A program made the translations under genes and the position numbers. The notes under the pieces are model-generated. The model was not told the origin of the DNA. It saw only the letters and a program-made list of their open reading frames with translations, and ran no database searches. Source: Posidonia oceanica (lineage: Eukaryota; Streptophyta; Magnoliopsida; Alismatales; Posidoniaceae). From it: a stretch of DNA of 64,000 bases. Each line of letters begins with the position of its first letter. The first letter of the stretch is position 1. Where the stretch lies: NCBI GenBank assembly GCA_037176725.1, contig JAZBRS010000054.1, positions 12,046,001-12,110,000 of the forward strand. Reading direction: 5' to 3'. Positions 36,136 through 46,293 of the stretch are shown here, piece by piece.

Positions 36136-37464
36136 ATCGATGCACTCTTGATTTGATCGCTAAAGCTCCATTGTGATATTGTCTTTTAAATTATTACAGA
36201 AAACTTGAAAAAGAAAGTTACAGACTCAATTACACTACTTAATGCTGTTCTGATGCTAAATTCAACCTGTTAATGGTGACAGTTAAATCCCTGCAAACAA
36301 TGCACACTGGAACGTCTATCCTGTAGTCGCCTGTGTAACAGACGACGAAACAAGTCGCCGGTAAGACGTGCGACTAAACAAGGCACCTTCTGAACAGGCG
36401 GTTAGCAGCCTGTTCTTCCAGCAACCAAGATCTGTTCTGGACAGATCGCGCAGCAAGCAGGAAAATAAAACAGTGTAAGTTTCAGACAGATCGCAGGTTT
36501 TTATTTGTTAAAGTGAATAATTAATCGGTTAATTAAACCTGCATGTTCACAATTAATGGGATTTTTAGCTTATAGGTACCACTCTTTGACCTTCGTTCAA
36601 GGTCTACCAAGAGGGCCTAGGCGGCGGATTTGTCTCTCTAAAGAGAAGCCCACCACCTAGGATTCTATCCTAAAGATCGGCCCTTATCAAACCATAAAAC
36701 AGTAAATAAACAAGGAATATCAAAGTATCAAGTATCTACTAAGGATTATTTTTGACTTAAGGAAGAGGATGAGTCAAAAATAAAATCCTAGGACACCTTG
36801 AGTTCTTAACCTAACTATCCTAACCAAACAGAGTATGGGTGAGCGATTTGCACTGGCCCGGTTTGCTCTATTTGATTATTTTAGTTAGGGAAATGATTTC
36901 TCAAGGAACTTTAACTTTAATATAAATAAAATAGTTTCCACCTTAAAGGTAGACACATACAAACCTAAAATCCGAATAAAAAACTAAAGTTATAGTGGAC
37001 AGGATGTTAATCAGATTTTAAACTACTACAGATTTAAAAGAAAAACAACACAGGCTATTAAAAATAATAAACGATCTGCAGCGAAATAAACACCCAGATC
37101 CAGTCACCATTAATGGGTGCCCTGGAGAGGTCGCCGCAGTGGACTGCAACTGACTCAGGTGCCTGTTAACTGGGCGGTTGGAAACCAGAGTTCTCTATTT
37201 TTCAGAATAGTAGTAACTCGACCCTCTACGACCCTAGACAGGAGGTTGTCGTTGCCTCAAAGTGCTAACGAGACCTCTTGCCTTAAGATCAAGGTAGTTG
37301 GGTTAGAAAAACTATTCTAATGACAGAAAACACTACGGGGTTTAGGAGTCGTGAAAAACCTAAGCGCACGGCTTCCTAAACCGAAAACAACGAAGAGAAA
37401 CAACTAGATCTAAAGAAGGAAATGAAGGAAAAAACTCACGTAGCACAGAGGATTGACTAAAGCC

Positions 37465-37483
37465 GGTCCCACCGTGATCGCCA
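37465..37483 (-). other. Primer-binding site of the Tat-like element
   Basis: On the minus strand TGGCGATCACGGTGGGACC lies 4 bp inside the LTR end. It resembles the TGGCGACTCnGCTGGGGA-type site usual in Tat/Ogre elements. Which tRNA pairs with it is not settled from sequence alone. Confidence 0.65.
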
Positions 37484-37487
37484 GATC

Positions 37488-39490
37488 TGTGGATGTGGAT
37501 TATGGGCGGTGTTTGGATGAAGATGATGACGCTTCCACAACGTTATCAACTTTGTTGTGATCATCACTCGTCAATGGGCGGACAAGGCGCCTAGGGAGAT
37601 GTAGATGATGTGGGTACTCGGCTCACTGGATCGACAGCAGGATGTTGTCCAATGGCTTCCTCGTGTTATGTGAGCGTATTCCTTTTCCTTCAAAACAAAT
37701 AAAAGTAAGAGATCTAGATAAGTTTGTGTGTAGTAAATGATAATAAGAAAAGACAGAGAATAATATGAACAAATGATTCTAATACTAACTAGGGGTTGTT
37801 CCCTGCTTGCATATGCTATGGGTCCTATGTTAAGGAATGCAATAATGAAATAAAAAAGATTGGAAGAAGATACTCCTTTCACCCTCATGTTGTATGCAGT
37901 GGAGTAAGGAAGTGGAGGCATGGTCGGAGCTCCAGCTAGGCTCGAGATCTCAGGGATCTAGGTTTCTGGATGTTGTGATCTCTGGGATCGATAATGGAGG
38001 CTAGGGTTTCTCTCTTGAAGATCTAACTCTCTCTCTAAAGGTGGCCTCCTTAAACCCTAAAATTCATAAAATTGCCTCCCCCCTGAGCACTGACTCACGG
38101 GGCCATTTCATAGGTTCGTGGGACACGGGTGGCTCAAAGCTAGGAATGTTCTAGAAGCTTCTAGAAGAAAATAGATTTTTAGGGTTAGTCGCCGCGTAGG
38201 CAGGCGACTAGGACAAATATCTCCGGAAAAGATCGTGGAAATGTCATGGAAAATCCGAAAGACCAGGTCAAACGGAGTCCACATCAGCTAGTCGCTGCAT
38301 ATAGTGACGTCTAGCTGCTGCACTATTCTAGGCAACTAAAATATTTGTTTTTGATTTTTAGGAGATTCTAAGGGATTGGTTTCTGATTTTTAGGAATTGG
38401 ATTAGCACATTAAAACGTGTTAAAATCAAGATATTTATTTGAAACTACCTAGGATTTTCTAGTTTGTTCTTTGATTATTTATTTTATATGATATATGTGT
38501 TATACCATATATTAAATGCTAGAAAATCATATAAATATCAATAATTTACGGAAAAATGTTATAATAGCTTATAAAATTCCCGTATATTATATTAATGCCC
38601 AGGATATTGATATTAAGCTGGAGAGAGAGAAATGGTGCTAGTCGCCTGTCACACAGGCGCTTATACAGTCTAGTCACCCCTCTAAAAGGGGCTTGGTTGT
38701 GTTGCCACTCTGGGAGGCAACTAGCTAAGTCTTTTGTATTTTTAACCCTGTTTTTTAAGTTTAATCCAGAGAAACATGATAAAAGCCTAAAAACTTCAAA
38801 GATCTCATGAAATCATAAAAACATCTTCTTTAACTCAAATCTGCCACGAATTTGAGTGGGATAAAGAGTGCTCAAGGTACTCAAACTTGCCACGAGTCTG
38901 AGTGCGTCAGCTCTGCCACAGCTAACAACCTTGAGTCAAGTTAAATCAAGCATTGTTTTTAAGCAAATCAAGAAAACTCCGGAAAATGTGCTATTAAGCC
39001 TTAGTTATGTGATCTGGGTGCCTCAGAAGTTCCTAACCTCTATGAACTCTCAGAAATACGGAAATGGAATATCTATAGATGTCCCTCCTTAGAGTTGATC
39101 TTGGAAGAAGATTGGGTCGAAGGTAAGAACAATGTCCCATTGAACATTTCCTGAAATGGAGTGCTCCGTCTCAAACAATCCACCGCTAGGGATGAAGAAA
39201 GATAAAAAAGAAGAAGAAGGGGTGAACTGACTCAGTGTCGGGAGATTGCTGAATGGCCGGGTGGTTCGATTAATTGCCGTCATATTGAAGACTCAGGCAT
39301 GGAAGGGTCAAGTCGGTGCTATGTGTCGCAGTCGATGTCAAGACCAGGTCAACTATGTAGAGATATACTTCAACGGGGCAGAAGTTAAGGAGGAGATCAT
39401 GGGACGTGACCCTTACACGATCGAAAAGGAGTGCTCTTGTGGCATCTTGTTTGAGATTTTACTCGGATTGGAATTGATAGATAGGTAGGA
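37488..39490 (-). repeat. 5' LTR of the Tat-like element, probably truncated
   Basis: Direct repeat partner of the 28317 LTR. It carries about 32 bp more near 38360, flanked by GATTTTTAGGA on both sides, as expected from slippage or duplication. At 39490 it switches abruptly to unrelated Ogre-like sequence within GGAGTGCTCTTGTG. That phrase also occurs inside the LTR at 39429, so the junction may be a recombination point. Confidence 0.82.
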
Positions 39491-41560
39491 GTGCTCTTGT
39501 GCCATGCTTAATATCAAGCTTTGATCCTAGTTTGGATCCATATTTCTTGCTTCAGTTTAGTGTGCTATTTACCTGTGTTGGATGCTGGAACACACTGCGT
39601 CCAACGTTGGACGCTGGTGTGTCCAACGTCTTATTTATCTGCATGCTTATACTTGCTGCCATGCATGAGTACTCCTTCCTTTTGAGTTATATACTTGCTC
39701 AATATATGCTTGGCGGTGTTTTGGCCCTGTGGCTGCTGTTCTCAAGGTTTGCAAGTCCCTTTTAAGGTTGCATGTCGATTTGCATGGGTTTTTGTTCCAT
39801 TTTCTCCTTATACATGCTTCTCATATGTTTTACATGGAATGCTTGCTTAATGTATGTTGCAAGCCCTTGTTTATCCCGCTTTCTATAGCTTGCATGCATA
39901 TCTAAGTGGTTGTTGAGTTCAGATCTCCCTTTGCAGTTTGCAGTGCCTCCTCTCTGTGTTGTACGCACCTGTTTGCTGCGTCCTATGTTGGACACAGCTA
40001 CAGCTTACGTCCAATATATCTGCATGCCTATCTACACTTTAATGCTTGCATGATGTCTTTCCTTCTTGTGTATGCTTAATCCATGCTTGCATGTTTGCAC
40101 TTAGCCCTCATAGAATTGTTCTTAAGTTTGCTTGGCTTGCCATCTGAGTTTTATGCAGGTTTCAAATGTCTGTGCCTTCCTTTGTGTTGAACGCAGGTGG
40201 TGCTTGCGTCCAACACACTGGTTGTGTTTCCTCTGTGCATGCTTTGCAAATGCTTTCCTTCTTGGATTTTTTGTATGATCCAAGTATGCATGCTTAGCCT
40301 ACACCTGTTTACAGCAATTCAAATGTATGCCATGATGTTTCCTCTATCGTTTGCATGCTATTTTGCTGTGCTGCTGTTTACCCTGTGTTGGACGTAGAGC
40401 TCTCTTGCGTCCAACGTTGGACACTATGCTTTCTGGCGTCCAAAACCCTGGAAGGTTTAAATCCAGTTCTATGCTTGCCATTACCCTATTGCATTTGCAT
40501 CGCATTCATACAGTTAGAATGTACGGTTTTCCAGACTGCATGGTTTTCTGCTGTTCTCCTTCTTTAAGCATTGGACGCTGTCTGGTCCTGTGTCCAACAT
40601 TGGGCGCAGGTCATAGCTGCGTCCAACACTTACAATTGGCTGAACATCGTTTTAAAGCACTGATTTCATTTCGCTTGCCCCTTTCCGCATTTATCTGCCT
40701 CCGACACATGCTTTGACACCCGTGCATGCTTCCAGACCCCTGTTTTCGGTTTCGCGCCTTACATCGCCCGCTTTCCCGTGGTTTTCCACTTCGATTTTCT
40801 TTCCCCTTTGCATACGCTTGCATCGTATGGTTTTTACTCGGTTTATCGATTCCGTCTTCTTTCCCCTTTACCTGTTTGACACTCGCATCGTGTGGTTTTA
40901 TTTGACTTTTTCACCTTTGTTTCCTTTCCCCTTTGCATGTCGTACTTGCATTGCGTGGTTTTATCAGCGTTTTGTTTTATTGCCTGCATTTGCATTAGGG
41001 CAGTGATGCTTACTACCTGGAGTTTTCACGAACCAGGGTTCGCCCCTGTTCGGAACACAGGCAGTGCTGCTGAGCACATAGGCTGCACGTTTAATTTCCC
41101 ATGCATGGCATTCAGGCATTTAGGCATTTAGGCATTAAAGCATTCATAGCATAGCATAGCATCCATCGCCCCCTAGGCATACAGTTAAAGGCAATCATTG
41201 CCGAAATTCCTGCAAATGCGAGCGATTAGCCAAGAAAGACTGATTTCTCGGGCGTGTCGGGGGTGCCTAACACCTTCCCCGCACGTAACAGGAGTCCTTA
41301 CCCTTTCTTTGGCCCGTAGTGACCATTTTACCCTCGTCTTTGGCACAAGTCATACATTTTGCATAACATTGCATTCATCTGCATGTTTTCTATCCTTTCC
41401 TCGGTTTTCCTCGTCTTTTCGATAATTGACTAGGTGGCGACTCTGTTTTGTCTTATCTTTTGCTTTCCTTCTTCGCGTCATTATCCGTGAAAACCTCTCT
41501 CGTTCAAACCCCCTCCGGTCCGATCCTCTGCGAGAAAGGGCATGTTCACAATAACTTCCA
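39491..41560 (+). mobile_element. Ogre/Tat-type LTR piece with primer site
   Basis: The 3' part shows hallmarks of an Ogre/Tat LTR end: CGTGTCGGGGGTGCCTAACA, CTTCCCCGCACGTAAC, then the junction AGGTGGCGACTCTG (primer site about 41435-41445), followed by about 115 bp of leader. No gag or pol follows. Upstream are several GCGTCCAAC / GTTGGACGC motifs, including a perfect 18-bp palindrome at 39597-39614. Short frames here are not supported as genes. The LTR's 5' edge is lost at the junction with the neighbouring LTR. Confidence 0.7.
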
Positions 41561-42807
41561 TTGAAAATATGATTAGATGAAAATTGAAAGGCATAAAAAA
41601 AGTAACAGGAATAAAATAGGTAACAAAGAAGGAAATCGAGTAGACATGAATATATTAATACCTTAGTGGTATCAAGATTATTTTTATTTAGTTCTATTTA
41701 CTCACTTACTATATCATCAAAATATTATATATTAATATATAATTCATTTTTGTAAACAATACAACATGGTAATTGATAAAAAAAACCAAATGGCCATTTG
41801 ATAGAATACCAATCCCATTACCTACTTGCCATGTCCTGTATGCAAAAAAATCTTGCCCATTTGTGAATTACCCAGAGGCCACTTGGCCACCATCAACTAC
41901 CCCATTTTTTTATAAAAACGACATCCTCTTCTCTTTGTATTGGACAGAGTAATAGAAAAACCCAGAAGGAACCCACCCACCCGCCCACCGTCCACCGTCC
42001 CACTCCCAAGTCGTTTGCCCAAAACCCAGTAAAACCTAGAAGGAACCCACTGTCCACCGTCCGCCCTCTTCTCTTTTTTTTTCAGTGAATTGATCCTCTT
42101 CGTTTTGGAGAGAAACGGAGAGGAGAGACTGAAGAGTATACCCATTACCCACCTTGGTTCTGGTCCTCTGTCCTCTGGAATCCACACGGCCGGCCGGCGA
42201 CTTGGAGAGAGTCGAGAGGAGAGCAGCCACTAGCCAATAGAAGACTCTAGATTCGTCGACGTCGGTGTCAGCGCCGTGCCGCCGCTCCTCCTCCTTTGCT
42301 GTGCATTGGTACGTGTTGGTCTGTTGGGAATATGGGATTAGGAATTAGGATTTTGGGCTTTGTAGTTATGCTAAGTGTTGAGTGCTAATGGGTGAGGCAT
42401 TTATATGGTAAATTGTATTTTAGGTTGGATAAATTGTAAATTATCCTTTAATTTTTTTAAAATTAGGGTGAGACTTGTGCCTCACCCGGCCTCAACGTGG
42501 ATCCGCCACTGTATGTGATGTGTCCATCAAGGCATGCATGAAAATCTTGAGATGTCGGTGTTCACCTAATTTGTTAAATGTGACATCAATTCAACAACAC
42601 GTCTGTTCTCTTATTGGAAGACAACAGTTTGTCTGCAAATGTCCACAACGGACGTCTGTTCCGCTATCAGATTATTGGCAAGGTTCTGTGTACGTTCACT
42701 ACAAACGTTCACTTTGCTACTAGATTGATGGTGCTGTTTTGCGGACATGTGCACGAACATCTCTTCGGAACAATTTTTCCGTAACGATTTTACTTTTCCC
42801 TATATAT

Positions 42808-44270
42808 TGTAGACACTCCATTTTGACCCCTGTATGAATGATTCTTCTCTAGTGGACTAAAAATCTAGAAACCCCACACAAAACCCTAAGTTTAAAACCT
42901 CTCAAAATCTAGAAAGAACCTCGCACAAAACCCTAGGATCCTACACATCCAAAACCTAGAAGAAATCCTAGGTTAAACCCTAGAAAAAACCTTAGAATCC
43001 AATCCCAAAATCCTTGGTTAAGCCCCAGGAAAATCCTAGATCAATACCCACCAAAACCCCAGGATCACACTCACATAAAATCTAGAACAGAAACCCTAGA
43101 AACCCTAGGTCAAACCTACAACACAAACCCTAGAAACCCTAGGTTAAATCTCCACACAAAGCCCTAGGATACTCACAAAACCCTAGGTAACTCCTCACAA
43201 ACTCTAGGCCTACACTAGAAAACCCCTCACAAAACCTACGTTAAATCCCTAGGATCCCCAAAAATTCTAGGTTAAAACCCTAGAAGCCCACACACCAAGC
43301 CCAAACCCCAAAGCCCATCTTCTTCTCCTTTTTCTTCTTTTATTTCCTTTTCTATTTCCTCTTTTCCTTTCTTTCTTCTCCTTTCTTACCAACCCAAGCC
43401 CACAACCCATTTCTTTCCTTTACTATTTCTCCTTAAGCCCATACACTAAGCCCAAAGTCCATTCTCTTTTCTTTTTCTTCTTTCTTTCTTCTTCTTTCTT
43501 CTTTCTTTTTCTTTCTCTTCTTCTTCTTTTTTTCCTTTTTCTTTCTTTCCCCACCAAAACGGCCCAAGCCCACCAACCCAACTTTTTTCTTTCTTTTCTT
43601 TTCCCTTCCTCCTCTTCCTCTTTCCCTCTTCCTCTTTCTTTTTTTCTTTCTTTTCAGCCCGGCCCACTTCTCCCTCCTTCTTCCTTTTCTTTTTTTTCTC
43701 TTCTCCTCATCACCCACGACCAGCTGCCTTCCCTCCTTTTTCTTCTCTTCTCCTCCACAAAACCCACGACTGCAACCTCCCACTCTTCTTTTCTCTCTTC
43801 ATTCAAAACCAACCCCACAACCACCACTGCAACCACGACCCCAATTCCTCCATTACCCCACGACCACCACCACCTCCTGTGAAAAAAAAACCAAAACGAC
43901 CCATAGAGACCACAGAGATCATAGACAACTAGAGGAGGCATTCAGAGAGAGCGACCCAATTCACAAGCAATCCCAGATCCTCCAGGCAGCACCAGAACGT
44001 CCCTCCCAATCCACACACTCATTCACACACACACAAAGCTCATTCAGATCTCACACACCCATTCCTTTCTCACAGACCACAGACACTCCTCACACACACA
44101 ACTGCAGCACACACACACAGAACGAACCCAATTTGGCATCCACAGCAATCCAGAATCACCCCTGGAATCCCCAATTCACAGCAACACTCAGCAACAGCAA
44201 GAAGAACCCATTCACTGAGTTCTAGCGAGAATGTGGGGCTTGAGGTAGATCTTCATAATCCAGCATAATC
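42808..44270 (+). mobile_element. Partial gypsy-type LTR or leader, pyrimidine-rich
   Basis: It opens TGTAGACACTCCATTTTGAC, a common plant gypsy LTR start. A degenerate array of AAACCCTAG-like units follows (42860-43270), then a 450 bp C/T-rich tract (43316-43790), then CA-rich sequence with ACACACAC runs. The right end is not defined. Lys/Glu/Arg-rich reading frames on the minus strand of the C/T tract are compositional and not genes. Confidence 0.55.
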
Positions 44271-44459
44271 ACATATTAACCACTTCCCTGATTTAGAAGA
44301 ACAAGAAGAAATTGCAGTAGAAGAAGACAATTGCATTGCAAATAGACGTGAAAGTAGGGTGATCAGGCCACCTCTAGATACATAGATTTGACATTTGCAC
44401 ATGTCTTGTCAATGGCTGAAGAAACTTGTGATGCAGGAGAATTGAGCAGTTTTTTAGAA

Positions 44460-45982
44460 GTTGTTTAATCACAAAAGACCACAAAGTGGCTGATAGTCAT
44501 GAACGAAGAGATGGAATCTCTTCACAAAAATAAGACATGAGATTTAGTAACTCCTCCAAAGAGACAGAAAGTTATTGGTTGCAAATGAGTCTTCAAGAGA
44601 AAGGAAGGCATATTAGGAATTGTTGATGCAATGTACAAGGCAAGGCTAGTTGCTAAAGGCTTTAGTCAAGTGAAAGATATTAACTATATTGATATCTTCT
44701 CACCTATTGTGAAGCACACCTCCATTCGAGTTTTGCTAGCTATAGTTGCAATGAATAATTTCGATGTGAAAACAACGTTCTTGCATAGAGAACTTGAGAA
44801 GCAGATATACATGCAGCAACCTGGGGGTTTTGCAGTTGAAGGAAAGGAAAATCATGTTTGCCTGTTGAAGAAATCTTTATATGATTTAAGCAATCTTCAA
44901 GATAGTGGTATAAGAGATTCAACTCTTTTATGCTTACACAGGGATTTAACAGGAGCAAATATGATATCTATGTTTACTTGAGAAAGCTAAACAATGGTTC
45001 CTTTATTTATCTACTACTTTACGTTAATGATATATTGATTGTAACTAGAGACAAATATGAAATAAACAGATTGAAAACAATATTGAGCGGAGAATTTGAG
45101 ATGAAAGACTTACGAGTAGCAAAGAAAATTCTTGGCATCAAGATACATAGAGATCAGAGAGCTGAAAAGCTGTACTTAAGTCAAAAGAGTTGCTTGCTGA
45201 AGGTGTTGGGGCATTTTGGTATGTCCAATGCCAAAATGAAGACTCCACTAGGTTCTCATTTCAAGATCTTAGCAGAATTATGTCCACAGATAAAGGATGA
45301 TCACGAGTACATGTCATGAGTTCCTTATGCTAGTGCAGTTGGGAGCATTATGTATGCCATGCTTTCTACTTGTCTAGATATTGCCAAAGTTGTCAGTGTT
45401 GTTAGTAGATTTATGTCTAATCCAGACAAAGGACACTGGCAAGCAATAAAGTGGATTTTGAGGTACTTGTGTGGTACCATTGGTGTCTATTTAGAGTTTG
45501 AAAGAAGTAAGAATGGTTTGGTCGACTATGTTGATGCAAACTATGCAGGCTACTGTGACAAGAGAAGTTCAATGACAGGTTATGTATTTTCTGTTGGTAG
45601 ATGCACAGTTAATTGGAAGGTCACATTACAAAACATAGTGGCACCATCTACTACAGAGGTAGAGTACAAGACAGCAGCAGAGGGAATTAAAGAAGCTATG
45701 TTGTTGAGAGGTTTATTTGCTGAGCTTAGTCCTGGTCAGAAGGTAATTGTTGTTCACTGTGATAGTTAAAGTGTAATTCACTTGACAAAGGATCAGATGC
45801 ACCACGAGAGAACAAAGCATATTGATGTCAAATATCATTTCATATGTAAAGTAATTGCACAGGGAGATATTCTTGTAAAGAAAATTGGCACAGCAGATAA
45901 TCCAACTGATATGATTATAAAACCCCTTCCATTGACCAAGTTAATAGACTATGTGAACTTAGTTGGCTTGCACAGTACGTAA
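44460..45982 (+). pseudogene. Copia reverse transcriptase and RNase H, inactive
   Basis: Reading in order: MNEEMESLHKNKT, a stop, then MYKARLVAKGFSQVKDINYI (44631), the RT fingers and palm FDVKTTFLHRELEKQIYMQQ, LLKKSLYDL, then a frameshift near 44900. FIYLLLYVNDILI (45010) is the RT active site; the family has YVDD, so one catalytic Asp is Asn. EFEMKDLRVAKKILGIKI and a stop after DHEYMS follow. The RNase H region (45350-45982) has VDANYAGYCDKRSSMTGYVF, STTEVEYKTAAEGIKEA, HCDS then a stop, and HIDVKYHF, ending GLHST. Four or more lesions mean no activity. Confidence 0.85.
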
Positions 45983-46293
45983 TATAGCCTATCTAACAAA
46001 GAGAGATGAAGACTTATCACAATCTATGATGCTTGAAATGGAATTTCAAGTCAATGTAGAAATTTATTGAATGTGCTTTGAATTCAACAACAGTCTTGCA
46101 GACGTCCGAGTAGACGCCCATTTCCTTACTGGAAGACAACAACATGTCTGCGGACGTCCACTGCAAATGTCTGCTCCGCTACCGGATTGTCGGCGAGGTT
46201 CTACACACGTCCACTATGGACATCCGCTCCGTTACTAGATTGATGGTGCTGTTTTGTGGACGTCTGTGCGAACGTCTGCATCAGAAGTCGTTC

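Larger units (their letters stand above)
28317..39490 (-). mobile_element. Gag-only Tat-like gypsy LTR retrotransposon (TR-GAG-like)
   Basis: Two direct repeats of about 2 kb (28317-30281 and 37488-39490) flank an internal region with only a gag gene on the minus strand. On that strand the order is 5' LTR, primer site (37483-37465), a 1.3 kb leader (36136-37464, no gene), gag (36135-33786), a non-coding part, then the 3' LTR. No protease, reverse transcriptase or integrase is visible, so it depended on a partner element. It sits 6 bp upstream of the hAT start codon. The left flank is GTTTG; no matching right duplication could be placed because the right end is truncated. Confidence 0.8.
25853..42511 (-). 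mobile_element. hAT-superfamily transposon split by nested retroelements
   Basis: The left end CAGTGGTGGATCCAGGATTT and the reverse-complemented right end CAGTGGCGGATCCACGTTGA form terminal inverted repeats. They are flanked by an 8-bp target duplication with one mismatch (TTTGTGAT 25845-25852, TATGTGAT 42512-42519). An 8-bp duplication and the transposase inside (25984-28310) identify hAT. The 28317-41560 interval is later insertions, leaving an original element of roughly 3.4 kb. Segment 41561-42511 is the element's transposase-upstream end. It has no clear gene and contains a GAAGGAACCCAC / GTCCACCGTCC repeat near 41965-42065. Confidence 0.85.
42572..46293 (+). mobile_element. Copia (Tork-like) remnant with LTR-like ends
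   Basis: About 220 bp at 42572-42790 is repeated in the same direction at 46065-46293. Landmarks are ATTCAACAAC, TTGGAAGACAACA, CTAGATTGATGGTGCTGTTT and a series of GACGTC-containing motifs. The right copy follows the end of a plus-strand Copia polyprotein by 80 bp, as a 3' LTR would. Its upstream flank resembles that before the 3' LTR of the Copia element at 50015 (GTCAATGTAGA), supporting a family link. Gag and integrase are missing. An unrelated LTR-like block (42808-44270) occupies that space. Confidence 0.68.

Noticed and set aside
43433..43941. Lys/Glu/Arg-rich open frames
   Set aside because: They are low-complexity translation of a C/T-rich tract.
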